From Gonapodya prolifera JEL478 (taxonomy: Eukaryota > Monoblepharomycota > Monoblepharidomycetes > Monoblepharidales > Gonapodyaceae), in the NCBI GenBank assembly GCA_001574975.1, contig KQ965731.1:720478-784477 (forward strand): DNA of 64,000 bases, read 5' to 3'. The notes under the pieces are model-generated. The model searched no databases. It saw only the letters and a program-made list of their open reading frames with translations, and was not told where the DNA came from. This document shows positions 23,023 to 34,002 of the stretch, piece after piece. Position numbers and translations under genes: made by a program. Position 1 is the first letter of the stretch. Every line of letters begins with the position of its first letter.

Positions 23023-24837
23023 TCACGCCAAAGCAGCCACGCCCTCCACCCACCGTTCCCACAAACCCTCCCACCGCTCAGTAAGCTCACGCTTTTCCGC
23101 CTCTCCACCCACCTCAGGCCACTCCACGCTCCATCTCGCCACCCTCTCCAATGCCTCCAGCAGGGTCACCCCGATGTCTCCACCACCGCGTCCCCAAGGG
23201 AACGCTACCGCCACATAAACAAGGTCCCATCCCGTCAAGTTGGTCGCGCGAGAGCCCGTGGCTCCCAATCCCCAGCACGCTGGGTCGTCTGGACCGATGA
23301 CCACGGAAAGCGTTTGGGCAGTGATGGAGGAGGGTGAAGTGAAGGACTTGTGCACCGCGGTGGGTAAGTGGGACCACTCGGAAGCCCAGTCGCGGATGCC
23401 GAGGAAGAGGTGGTTGGAGATGGGTTGGGATTCGAGGCAGAGGCGGGGAAGCGGCTCTGCAGAGACGGAGAGAGAAGAAGAGGATGCCGGATCCAGGTAC
23501 GCAGAGAGGAGGTCCACCGCCGACGATGGAGGAGCGAATACCGCTGGTGTGTCCTCGGCACCACCCGCCATATTTCCCCCCCGCACTGCACACGCTAGGC
23601 ACCCGTGCCCCACTCTGACCGCCCGGCCCACTTTCTTCCCTTGCCCGACGTGCACCCCGCCTACAGCGGTCTCGAGGTTCGCCCAACCTTGCCGTGACGC
23701 ACAACTTTCCAGTTCCTGTCCCGCGTGCCAAAAATACTTTGTCGACTCGACAATCTCGGGGATGGTCTCGTAAGCGCGGGGGAGGAACTCTGGCAAGGAC
23801 CAGCCCGCGGCCGAGTCGGCTCCTACGACGTCAAAGCCCGCGAAGAGCGCCGGGCAAGTGGAGCGTAAGGCAGTGAACTCGTCGAGGTGCGAGGCCAGGT
23901 CGTGCCAGCTTGTGATGGCGGATCGGGGCACCGCGTAGATGAGCCGGACGGAAGGACGTCCCGCAGGGAGAGAGGAGATGTGGCGAGACAAGGCTGCCAT
24001 GGCGTGTGAGAAAGTGAGAGTGGCCGAGATGGGGTGGGTGAGGCCCAGAGAGGCGGTGTTATCGGAAGGTAGAACGTAAGGAGTGAAGGGGCACATGCGG
24101 AGCTCGATGTGGGGAACGGGGCAAGGTGGGAGGGAGAGGTGGGTGAAGAGGAGGGTATGGTATGCAAGGAAAGTGGGGAGATGGTGGAAGAGGCCTGGGG
24201 TCGAGGAGGATGAGGGAGCGAAGATTTTAAGGGGCAACAAACGATGTCCCTCTACCCGCACAGAATCACCTTCAAACGCGACCATCTTGTCCACAAACTT
24301 GCTCCATATAATACCTCCACCATCTGCGCCGTCGTCCTCCCCAACTTCAAACCTCGAGCGAAGCCACTGATCGAATGCATTCGCACCCCTCTTGTGCTCT
24401 GCTCGCATCTCGTGCAACGGCCGCCAAACCGCCGATACGTCCCCAGCGGGCGGTGGAGGCAAGTCACGGGAATGGTCCGCCAGGCGAAGCAGGATGGCAC
24501 CCGAGGCCATTACAAGGCAGAAAATGCGCCGATCAGCTGGATAGAAGGTCAGATTCATGACTTCACAGCTCGCTTCCCCCACGTGCCCTTGGCGATCAAC
24601 CCACCCACCACACAACTCGTGGACCACCACTCCGAAATCGACGGCCGCCTCCGCATGCACGTGCAGGACTGCCATCGGCATGGTCTCCAGCACGTTCAGC
24701 AGCTTTGACCGATCGCGCATCCTGTCTCTGGATCGCAAGATTGAGTGTTTCCCGTCGATTCCGTCTGCGATGTCGTATTCGCGAAATGAGGAGAGGACGG
24801 AAGATGCGAGAGAGCGCGTGTGCTGGGAGAGCGGCAT
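23023..24837 (-). CDS. ADA2/ADGF-like adenosine deaminase family protein, probably catalytically altered
   Basis: One uninterrupted frame of 604 codons, unusual among intron-rich neighbours. It follows the ADGF/ADA2 layout: metal pair LHVHAEAAVDF (about H59, H61), GFDVVGAD, FWHAGQ (about 369-374), RVGHG, PISNHL and a PDDPA segment. In active deaminases the third motif is HAGE, its Glu being the proton donor; here it is Gln. The other metal and substrate landmarks are kept. The family deaminates adenosine to inosine; ADA2 forms are secreted in animals, but no signal peptide is seen here. The protein may be inactive, act on another substrate, or carry an assembly error (one base changes Glu to Gln). 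Long opposite-strand frames here are shadows of its codon bias. Confidence 0.75.
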   Translation of the reverse strand: MPLSQHTRSLASSVLSSFREYDIADGIDGKHSILRSRDRMRDRSKLLNVLETMPMAVLHVHAEAAVDFGVVVHELCGGWVDRQGHVGEASCEVMNLTFYPADRRIFCLVMASGAILLRLADHSRDLPPPPAGDVSAVWRPLHEMRAEHKRGANAFDQWLRSRFEVGEDDGADGGGIIWSKFVDKMVAFEGDSVRVEGHRLLPLKIFAPSSSSTPGLFHHLPTFLAYHTLLFTHLSLPPCPVPHIELRMCPFTPYVLPSDNTASLGLTHPISATLTFSHAMAALSRHISSLPAGRPSVRLIYAVPRSAITSWHDLASHLDEFTALRSTCPALFAGFDVVGADSAAGWSLPEFLPRAYETIPEIVESTKYFWHAGQELESCASRQGWANLETAVGGVHVGQGKKVGRAVRVGHGCLACAVRGGNMAGGAEDTPAVFAPPSSAVDLLSAYLDPASSSSLSVSAEPLPRLCLESQPISNHLFLGIRDWASEWSHLPTAVHKSFTSPSSITAQTLSVVIGPDDPACWGLGATGSRATNLTGWDLVYVAVAFPWGRGGGDIGVTLLEALERVARWSVEWPEVGGEAEKRELTERWEGLWERWVEGVAALA

Positions 24838-25338
24838 GGCGAGACGGCGATCGCGATGAAAAATGAGTGGAGTGCGACTGATCGTCTGTGGTCAAAGATC
24901 CATAAAAGCAATGGCGGATGGCAGTGCATTTTCCGTTCGACGTATTCCACTTTAGAAGGCGTCCTGAAGACGCCAGCACGGTTGGTCACCTCTAAATTCG
25001 GGGCGCCCACCTCCTCAAAAAGCCGGCCTGACTCCTTAATGTGACGGACAAGCGCATCGAAAACAGAGCTCCATCTCACCCTGGCAAGTTTGGCACCTTG
25101 TGAAGCAGCACAACTCTTGACCCAAACAATGCGTTCAAACAGAGGAACATTTTCGACGAAGTGCGCTGTTTGTGCGAGCTTACATAGGAAGGTGTGAGGG
25201 TGTGACTTGTTTTCGTGATATGTACAATCCAACAAAATCGTGCAGCAATTCCTTTGACTATATAAAACAACGTCCAGATGTAAGGCGCGGTCGCTGACAA
25301 CGATCCACGTGGACAATCTCGGTCCTCGTTTGCCCAGG
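24838..25338. other. Intergenic stretch, no supported gene
   Basis: About 500 bp between the ADA2-like start and the SUS1 stop. Open frames on the minus strand (24696-25361) run into the ADA2-like gene in another phase and show no motif. It should hold the ADA2-like promoter and the SUS1 3' end. Confidence 0.5.
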
Positions 25339-25888
25339 TCAGGCCATCCCAAATCCAACATCTCCGTCCTCCCCTTGTGTCAAGATATCCTTAATCCTCC
25401 TCACAAGCTGCTCTTTCACTTCATCAGGCACTCGTTGTCTGGCGTACTGCAGCGCTCGTGACGCAACGTCCTCGGTTGTAACACGATCGACACCCTGTTG
25501 GCGAATAATGGCTGGAGTGGAGATGGGTGAACAATTTGAGCATTATGTTGAGCGGTGTTGGATTTGAACGAGAGAGAAGTGTTGGTTTGGTTTGAATGTC
25601 AACGGAGTCATTTCCAAATCCTCCTCACTTTTACAGTACTCCTTCACCTCCTGCCGCCATCCGGACCGTGTTAGACTCTGCTTAAGTTCTTCCATCAACC
25701 TGGTGCGTTCGGATTCAGCCAACGGCGTTTTCATCGAACGGTTCACAGGGCCAGAGTTCGGTAGACGTCGTCAAGCGCAGGAACTCATAGAAGACAAGCG
25801 CCGGTCCAACGTACCGCTGCTTGTGCCCCCCATCTATGAGTTTCTGCATCATCAGCGCGCGCGCTTGAGCTTTTTGTTCGTCGTCCAT
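25339..25888 (-). CDS. SUS1: Sus1/ENY2, SAGA deubiquitinase-module and TREX-2 subunit
   Basis: Three exons: MDDEQKAQARALMMQKLIDG (start 25888), then ERTRLMEELKQSLTRSGWR continuing EVKEYCK, then IIRQQGVDRVTTEDVASRAL through VPDEVKEQLVRRIKDIL to the stop at 25339. This is the whole Sus1/ENY2 helical fold of about 100 residues, and the W in SGWR plus KEYCK are hallmark positions. Sus1 wraps around Sgf11 in the histone H2B deubiquitinase module and around Sac3 in TREX-2, linking transcription to mRNA export in the nucleus. It heads a minus-strand series with SmD2, eL27 and GST further right. An extra upstream in-frame ATG exists seven codons earlier (25909). Confidence 0.92.
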
Positions 25889-26479
25889 TATCAGATTGAA
25901 TCCAGTCACCTGTTCTTGGCCGAAGTCATATCCAACTAAAGCACAGTCACATTCCCTGAATAGACGGATTCAAATGTGCGTCTGGTATTCACATGATACA
26001 ATCTCTCAACCAAACAACCCAAACGCCTATGACCACTCCGACCGTATGATACTTGCACGCCGCCATTCTAGCTTCGAAAAGTTGGAACGCGGGGAACAAG
26101 GGAAACCTACAAATCCCCTGTCGACAAGGGTAACACTCTATGCGCCAGCTCTGCGAGGAAAGACGATCCGAACGAACGGATATATGGTGAGATATCGTTA
26201 ACGATGCCCAAGAGCGAACAAGCTCAAACGCTCGATGAAGACGTAACACTGCTTCACAAAACCCTTGCGAATGGTCATTCCCATTGTCGTGCGGCGACAA
26301 GGCTCGCACGCTCCTGATGAAATGAAACGACAGCCTTGCCCAAGTTTCCGTTGTGCCTCCTCAGAGCATAAGTGCTCCCAAATTCATTCCTTCATTCTCG
26401 AAGAGTGGACTTCCGCCAAACTTTGCGCTCCTTTATGGAGATATTGTTCCAAAAGGCCACACTGTCGATCAACCCATAC
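25889..26479. other. Intergenic stretch between SUS1 and SMD2
   Basis: About 590 bp. It should include the SUS1 promoter and the SMD2 3' end, possibly a very short terminal SMD2 exon. No independent gene is visible. Confidence 0.45.
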
Positions 26480-27304
26480 TCACCTTAAGCACAAGATAAC
26501 GCTATCCCCCCGCAAGAACATTTTTGAAATGAATCTGTCCTTGTTGATGGGCTTCGCCTTCTTCTTGCCTTTACCGGATTTGGGGGTTTCTGTCCACATC
26601 TAGGCGTCCATAAGTGAAAGATGCAATGGGCGTTGGAAAAGGGAACCATGTCAGTAACGCAACGCATACAGGTGATAATCAAAAAGAATAAAGTCTTTTG
26701 GGGATGTATCATTCGAAAGCCTGGAGACTTCTCATATCGTGTCCAAGTTCCACCTTAAACATACTCCTTGTACTCGTCCCAACACTCCCGTCGTCACTTG
26801 CCAAAGGCCACCATGCGTTCCCACATGAGATAGACTTCGTCTCAGAACCACAAATGCGTTCCTCACAGCCTAAACCGTCCACTTCTGCTTCGACCGACAC
26901 TCACCTCCTTCACATTCTCCAGGACCATGTTCATATGTCTATCGAACGCTTTGATCCGCCCCAACAATTTCCTGTTGTTTCGGCACGACACGAGAACCTG
27001 GGCGTTGGCGCGCACGGCGTTGGTGAGGAGGGAGAGGGGTCCGGTTTGGAACTCCTCGTCTTCGATCTTCCGGAGCTCCTCCTCCGTCTTGAAAATAGTG
27101 ACCGAAACAACGTAGAATGATTGGTGCCGTGTGATATGTCCATGGAGTGAAACGGTTGCGATGGGAGAGGTTAAAGTTGCATTCCACTTCCACGAGAACC
27201 ATTTCCTCTCTCCCCAAGGTCAAATCCAAATGCGATTCCAATCGAAAGGGTTTGAAAGTAACCATAAAACGGCATTACTCACCATCTCAGACTTAGGTTT
27301 GTTG
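26480..27304 (-). CDS. SMD2: Small nuclear ribonucleoprotein SmD2 (first exon not located)
   Basis: Exons recognised: NKPKSEM (from 27304), then [20 protein letters not shown] through [20 protein letters not shown] to NMVLENVKE, then [20 protein letters not shown] through [17 protein letters not shown]. These are Sm motif 1 (with the [17 protein letters not shown] core) and Sm motif 2 (FLRGDSVI) separated by the characteristic SmD2 basic loop. The protein is part of the seven-member Sm ring on U1, U2, U4 and U5 snRNAs in the nucleus. The last codons may be read directly into a TGA (26480) or spliced onward, since an AG|GTGAGT donor overlaps it. The initiating exon, needing only a few codons, lies somewhere beyond 27305; a candidate ATGAG at about 27415 has a weak donor. 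Confidence 0.93.
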
Positions 27305-27692
27305 CTGCGCTCCAGGACATATGGACACAGATGGGGCAAGAGAGGGAAGTAATAAGAGATGCATCCATGGAACGAGCTCCCATAATGAGCGCGAAAGACG
27401 AGCAATTGCCTACGAACCTCATTATTTTACACTTCCCTAGTTGAAGAGTTGGGGACAAAATATTTGGCATGTGAACTTGCCAATGGTGCATGGGCTCTTC
27501 GGCTTCCTCGCGGTAGTCGAAATTCAAAAACATCTATCAATCATGTCTCCACCATATGTCACGTCGGGGGTATATGCAAAATTGTCAAGGTGATATGTGC
27601 AATTTCATTCCCGGCCACTCGTACATCTCAAATACCCTAGCCATGACCACGACCAACCACCGCCCTACAACCCAGTCACCAACGCGGGGCTC
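27305..27692. other. Stretch between SMD2 and RPL27, should contain the SMD2 first exon
   Basis: About 390 bp with no independent gene. The initiating exon of SMD2 must lie here or in the eL27 3' flank, because the first recognised exon starts mid-codon. Confidence 0.5.
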
Positions 27693-28824
27693 TTAGAACC
27701 GCAGCTTGGTGAAGAACCACTTGTTTTTACCGGTTTGGTACCTGTGGGGCGAAAGAAAGACGAGGAGACGTTAGACTAACGTTAAGCAGGCTTCGAGCAA
27801 GCGGTTTGATGCCCGCTCTGTCCATTTCCTCCGGTCAAAGCTGCGGTTCCATATCCGAAATTCGAAAGGAAATGCCGATCCACCTCACGAAGCTCGTATC
27901 ATCGAGGACCTGTAATGAATGCTCACCTCTCCTCGAAAAATTTCTTGAGCCCCTTGCGCGACTCCACACGCTTAGCGGGGTCAGCCAGGGCCTCAGAGGT
28001 CACGAGTGTCTTGAGGTCACCCTCGAAGTTGTACCTGGAACGGAGTGCACAGAATCAGTAGGTAGTTTTGGGACCAAAAACATTTATTCCTTTTTTTGTC
28101 CAGTTCTCCGACCATTCTGCCTCAGCATATTATGAAAATCGTGTAAACGCACCTAGTGGGCATGATGTGGTTGTAGTTGACACTCTTGAGGAAAGGCTTC
28201 ACCCGGGACCTCTTGGCGACTCGGCGGGCACCCATACGCTTGGTGACACGGAGGGGGGATTTCGCAACGCCTGCTACGACAGCGTGGGGGTACTTGCGGT
28301 CGTTGGTGCCGTCATCGTGGTCTACCGGAGAGTGAAATCGTTGGAACGTTGGCCAATGTCATTCTGTCACTACGTCCAGGTTCCAGCCCTCTTATTCTAA
28401 GCACAACCACCACATCTGTCCAAGCCTGTACGTCCATACCAGACATTCCCCCCAAATTCCTGTTCCGACTCTCACGATGGCGGGACCACGTCGGCCTCAC
28501 ATGACAATCCCCGGGCATTTCTTTGATTTAGTTTGACGTGGACCTTAGTTCCGAACGGCGCCAACTCTGCGCGGTACTGGTGCTCGTTGATTCCAAGTAT
28601 AGCTTTGATTCCTCCAACCATCTTTTTCTCTGCCCACTTGGACCAACAAGATTGCCTTGCCATCCGTACTCACTTCTCACGATCACCGCCTTCTTTCCTG
28701 CGTATCGCCCCTGCAGAATCAGCACGACCTTTCCAGCCTATTGTGTGTCCAACAAGCAACTCGTCAGTTCCACGTTCAATATCCATTGAGTCTGCTCCCG
28801 CCGCACCTTCAGGAACTTGGGCAT
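27693..28824 (-). CDS. RPL27: 60S ribosomal protein eL27
   Basis: The start at 28824 gives MPKFLK, and after an intron AGKVVLILQGRYAGKKAVIV, the classical KOW-containing N-terminus. Later exons carry DGTNDRKYPHAVVAGVAK, RVTKRMGARRVAKRSRVKPF continuing LKSVNYNHIMPTR, then NFEGDLKTLVTSEALADPAK and finally YQTGKNKWFFTKLRF with the stop at 27693. Exons in between supply the usual helix. The protein is a structural component of the cytosolic large subunit. Introns here are larger than average (about 95 nt for the first, over 100 nt for others), which is common in highly expressed fungal ribosomal protein genes. The gene lies between SMD2 and GST, all on the minus strand. Confidence 0.96.
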
Positions 28825-29044
28825 CGTTGTGGGTGTCGGGGACGGGGAAGGAGTTGCTGAAATGGATGGATGGACAGTGTACACTGTGTGCGCGAGTGGG
28901 TCCCGGCACACGACCCGTGTTGCCAAATTTTTAGTGCACTGTGGTCACGAGCTGGTGAGATTTCGTTTCAGGCCATTCTTTTACATTCGCAACATTTGAG
29001 CTTCCCCTTCCCTTCAACTCCGCGCGTCGCAATCAAAGTTACAA

Positions 29045-30207
29045 TCACAGTTTCCCCCCTTTCTCGAACACATCGTCGGGAACAAAGCGAATGTTGCCTT
29101 TCGACAACCCTTCTGCCACGATGCTAATGCCCCCAGTACGAATCATCCACTCAAGTCGGTGGTCCCGATCTGGAGATCCCAGCAGTCAGCTCGACGACTT
29201 TCTGCTGTAAACCAGCTTTCACGGAACAACTTACATTCCCTCTTGAACGCACCATCATTCAGAGCTTTGATAGCGCCACCGGCACCTGCACGGGATGCGG
29301 ACATCTCCTGGAGCTCCTGCAAGGAAGGATTGGAGTTTCAGTCTACAATACGCCTCCCTGTTGTCACGTCAACGAGTCTCACCTCCTCCAACACCTTCTT
29401 CACACTTGGCCTCCGTTGCACCAGACTCCACCATTTTGCCAATCTTGATCCTGCAGCGGGAACGTTTCCAAGTCCCACACTTCTGATGACTTGGGACACC
29501 ACAGCGCAGTCAGTAATTGAAAACACAGCTCCCCCAAAGTAAGGTGAAGCTGGGTCATCAGACAGCTGAGTGGAGAGCCAAGTGAAGAAGCGTGCGGTCT
29601 GGTCCTTGGAAGCGGCCACCATGGACTTGTGGAGAGGAGTAGAAGGCCCGCCGGCTCGTTGGAATGTGTAGAGCTCGCCAAGCTTCCCAGGAGAAACGAA
29701 TGACATGGGAGGGTTCTACTAAGAATGTATGCAGACAGAGTTGAAGAAATGCCAAACTCACTCCCCAGCTTTCAAAATTTGAATTTGAAGTCGTCAGACG
29801 TCCACCTCCAAATTGCATTGTAGGATCACTCACTTGATGGCCTCTAAATGGGTATCCACAACGTCCATCACTGTCCTGGCTCTCGCCCTTTCTAAAGGCT
29901 CCGTTGGCCATAAGCTCGGTTTGGGATATTTGTCTTCCTACGAAATTCAAATGGAATGTCACGAATTCAAATGCAAGCGGGATCCACCCGCCGGAATGAT
30001 TTGACCCACCAGATATTCGCTAATGATTCTGGAGTCCACTACGACATCTTTTCCGTCTCTGAGAACTGGAACCTGTCTTCGGGGATGATCTTCGAGATTC
30101 CACGGCAGGGCTTTTTCGAGATAGTACGGAATGCCTTTCTCCAGCAAAATAAGTTTCACTTTGATCCCATAAGGCGAAAGACCGGCGTGCACAAGTGTCA
30201 AAGCCAT
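29045..30207 (-). CDS. Glutathione S-transferase
   Basis: The start at 30207 gives MALTLVHAGLSPYGIKVKLI, a thioredoxin-fold N-terminus in which SPYGIKVKL places the catalytic Ser/Tyr region. It continues with EKGIPYYLEKAL, RRQVPVLRDGKDVVVDSRII (cis-Pro in QVPVL and the glutathione-contacting DS pair). The all-helical C-terminal domain is in exons with RFFTWLSTQL, FGGAVFSITDCAVVSQVIRS and LAKWWSLVQRRPSVKKVLEE. The final exon ends NIRFVPDDVFEKGGKL at 29045. GSTs conjugate or reduce electrophiles with glutathione in the cytosol. The class cannot be fixed by eye; the general layout resembles fungal theta/omega-like enzymes. It is divergent from the histidine kinase gene (202 bp). Confidence 0.9.
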
Positions 30208-30409
30208 GATGCGAGCGAGAAATTATCGGAAATATTGTGCCGCCGACGGGCGAACCAAATCAAGTAAATGCAAAGTTATTTTCATGCCCCCAGGTCAAAG
30301 AAAATGAAAGTGTGTAAGCTTAATAACGATAACTGTTAACTTGCTGTAAGTTTATGCATTTTGTAGTGTAATCAGTGAGTTATGCCAGGGTAGTTCTCAT
30401 CTCCCTTTC
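30208..30409. promoter_or_regulatory. Divergent promoter region, GST / histidine kinase
   Basis: 202 bp, AT-rich, between oppositely oriented start codons. No element identified. Confidence 0.5.
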
Positions 30410-33276
30410 ATGACTCACCCCACCTTCCCACCGAACACGTTCCCTTCCATGAGCAGCGGCGCGGATACATTGCCCTCTCCTCCGCTATCGGTGGGCGCGG
30501 GATGTTGCTCCGAATGCCGAGAGGAACGAGCGCTCCTAACCTTGCGAGTCGCCGGACTTGAGGAGGAGAATGCGGCGCTCAAGCAAGCAAAGTCGCTACA
30601 GAATGGTAGCATCAACATTTCTCTGGCGGTTTCCAACACAAACGAGACGAAGGTAACGGTGATCGCCAACCTGTGCCAAGCTTTTTGATGTACGTTCGTC
30701 TGGAAGCCAACCATAAACATCCAATACAGATGCCGAAGTTTATGAAGTCATCTTATCTCCTATGCTTGGAAAAAAGCATCACGGGGCATCCAATCAATGT
30801 TCGCCCGATTTGGTCAAACCGTCCAATAATGGGAGACGAGAGCGAACTAAACAGCCAGATGCTTCTGAGCGAGCAAGTGACTGCCATTCTCACTGAATGC
30901 TGGGATACTGGGCAAAATGGGTGCTGGAGAGTGGGACTGCAGTCCCACAAGGAGAACGAACCCTCCTTAACCTACCAGAGAGTCGAAGGTCTCGCTGGCT
31001 CTTCTGTACGAGAGATTCTCGAAGTCATGAGAGCAGCTGCGGATCGAGGACGCCTACCAGGAGACAAGCTGATGACTGTTGAGTGTTTTGGGACATGTGA
31101 TGCGGGGCCGCTGTTTCTTTGCTCCCGTGAGTTGTTGCAAAATGGGCACCATTTTACAAGATCTCATGCATACGCTCGTTACAGTATATGACGAAATTGA
31201 AAAGGTTGGAAACCAGCGCTCACAAATACTACAAACAATACTAGACATCACGCCAGCATGGTATGTTACCTTGCATCACAAGAAGCTTCACGATAGACTC
31301 AAAAGAATATTATAGGTTTTCTATCACAGACGTCACTCATCATGTTCTTTTTGTCAACGATAATCGATACTTTCGCGAACTCAGTGGTTGTACCCCTTCG
31401 GAGGTCACAGACTTCGGCTGGGCCGCGCACGCCGAAGCTGGGAATGGCCCCGAGATAGCAGACTCCGTAACGGGGGCTGGTGTGGTTGAGATGGGGTGGC
31501 GACGATGGGATGGATCAGTCGCGCAGATCCGAACAACGAGCATTCCTTTCAAAGATGAGGTGACGGGAGAGGTCTTCCGAGTGGGATGCAGTGTCGATCG
31601 GGCATTGGAATACCAACTCGAACTCAAGAATAAGGAACTGGACGTGGCTCTACATAAAGCAGAAGAGGCTTCTCGCACGAAAGGTATCTTTTTCTTTCAT
31701 GCTCGTTATCACAAAGTACAATCTTCATCGTTTTTTCAGATCTACTCATTGCGAAAGTGTCACACGAGCTTCGAACGCCTCTGTGAGTCCACCAATATTG
31801 TACTATCAGATCTTTTCGCTCCAATGATCTTGTTGTCGCACTTGTAAGAAACGGGATCATGGGTATGACAAGGCTACTCCGAGACTCGGAGGATTTGTCT
31901 CCCGAGTTGCAAGACTACCTCAATGTGATCTGGGAGAGTGGTAGTGGCTTGCAAACGGTTATTAACGATCTTCTTGACTATTCCAGGATGGAGCTGTGAG
32001 TGGAGTCATACGCCTCTTTTCGTTGTGGAGTTTCACACCCTTATCAAATGCAGGGGAAAATTCGAACTAGAGCCTTCCTCCATTGAGATTCGAGGTCTTT
32101 GCGAGGCAGTCATGGCCACTTTCCGCGCTGCGGTGCTCGCGAACAAGTCGCTCAAACTCTCTTTGGACGTCTCACCTGATATCCCCACTACTGTCCTTGC
32201 GGATGGTCCCAGACTTCGTCAGATACTGCTAAACTTGGTGGGAAATAGTCTAAAGTTTACAGAAAAGGGCCACGTTCTCCTGCGGGTTCGAAAACCAGAC
32301 TCAGCGTCACAGCGGAAGCAGAATCAAATTACCTTGCTCTTTGAAGTTGAGGACACCGGGATAGGAATTCCACCACGCTTGCAAGGGAAGCTTTTCAAAC
32401 CGTTTAGGTAAGCAATGCCAACACTTCCAGACTAGTGTTAAACTGATTTTCTTTATACCTTCAGCCAAGTCGATGATTCGATAAAGTAGGTTGCTGCGGT
32501 ATTCCGTTCGATCATCTCCATTGATCAAACTACATCAGGCGGAGCTATGGTGGAACAGGGTTAGGTGAGAGATTCTCGATGAAATTCTCATGAAACTTTG
32601 ACATCACTGCTCATTGTAGGCTTGGCCATCGCGAAGCAGATTGTTGAATTGATGTCGGGGAGGATTTGGGTGTCGAGTGAAACTGGCCGTGGCAGCACAT
32701 TCAGCTTCACTGCCATTTTCCCCGAGGAACTGCCAGCTGCAAAGAAAAGCCGGACGGGTGGATCCCCGCGATACGCATCGTTTCAGCTTTCTGCCCAGTC
32801 CCCATTGCGTAAAGTGAAGCCGCGCATCCTGCTGGCAGAAGATAACAGAATCAATCAAATCGTCGCGATAAAGTTCTTGGAGAAGGTTGGCTTGTCTGCG
32901 GAGATTGCTGTGAATGGGCGGGAAGCTGTAGACACGGTCATCGAAGGAGCTCGAAAGGGAGAGCCATTTGACATTATCCTCATGGTGTGTTGGCATCTCG
33001 GAAAGCGAATGTCCATTCTCGCTGATTAACTCTTCAATTTGTGTCAAGGACGTGATGATGCCGACTATGTCTGGAATAGATGCCGCAGAAGAAATTGCGC
33101 GACGCCGTGATGAGTTACCCCGACGACCACATATCATCGCCCTCACGGCCAGTGCATCCGAAGGAGACATTCGAAAGTGTCTGGTTTACATGCAAGACTT
33201 TTTGTCCAAACCAGTGCTTTTGGAGAGATTAGTTGAACTTCTGGAACGCGTAGCTAACTCGATGTTAGGACATTGA
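30410..33276 (+). CDS. Cytosolic hybrid histidine kinase (coiled coil, PAS, HisKA, HATPase, receiver)
   Basis: The N-terminal exon (start 30410) has a CxxC pair and a heptad-like stretch (LRVAGLEEENAALKQAK). After several small exons that I could only partly place (30700-31260), a PAS domain appears (VLFVNDNRYFRELSG ... RTTSIPFKDEVTGEVFRVG) with a linking helix. The H box is KVSHELRTPL; then come NGIMGMTRLL, the N box LNLVGNSLKFTEKG, G1 DTGIGIPP and G2 YGGTGLGLAI (assembled over two introns). The receiver has ILLAEDN, the phospho-acceptor in ILMDVMMP (split by an intron), and the Lys in FLSKPVLL. No membrane segment is seen, so it senses a cytosolic signal. Output presumably goes through an HPt protein such as Ypd1. 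The stop is at 33276. Confidence 0.88.
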
Positions 33277-34002
33277 TTTTTCATCTTTCTTGCCTTTCAC
33301 CATTTTCATGTTTTAAGAGATTTGAGAGAAATTGGAAAACTTCTGTCTTTCGGTTTTTCATATATTAAGGTGTTTACTTTTCGGTCAAGGGAGACAACCC
33401 CGCCGGATGTATCGCGTCACGAAGATTGCGGAAAGACTAAGTCGTGGATAGTTGGACATACCTCTCCCGGAGTTCTCCTACTGTCTGTTCGCAACGGGAA
33501 CACCGAACACAGAGTACATGATGTGCATTCGATTCTGAAGGACGGAGAGGCCGAGTATGATCGGCGAGGAGCTCGCACCATGCACAGAAGAAGCTTTGAG
33601 CTGCGACGCGTCAGATAAGACACAGTTGCACTTGAAACCGAGGTCATTTCTGATGAGCGTCGCACAATTCGGATGTTGATGGTCTCCCAACAGGGATTCC
33701 ACCGAAGCACATGTAAAATCGCAATTGTACTATTTCACCAAAAAGACTGAAGTTCGATAAAATTCGTAATTCGCCAAAAGGGGGCAAAACTTCAAATTCC
33801 TTAGTCGAAACGGTTGCATTATTTCAGTGGCCGAAAAGTCACGTTATAGCATTGTGTTGGACTAAAAATTTAATCGTGTTTTTCTCTCGTGACTCAATCA
33901 CTCCCACTTACTTTGGCCAGCGTGTGTCGGCAGAGGTTTCCCGACTCCTCTGTATAAATTTGTCGATTTCCACGAGGATTCCATCATTTCCGACTCAACA
34001 GT
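33277..34002. other. Intergenic stretch, possible minor minus-strand ORF
   Basis: About 725 bp. Two overlapping minus-strand frames (33417-33710 and 33478-33702) have no recognised motif. The stretch is AT-rich towards 33720-33900. It contains the promoter of the monooxygenase at 34003. Confidence 0.4.

Noticed and set aside
23240-23773. Long plus-strand ORF opposite the ADA2-like gene
   Set aside because: It is a shadow of GC-biased codons; the minus strand has recognisable family motifs through the same stretch.
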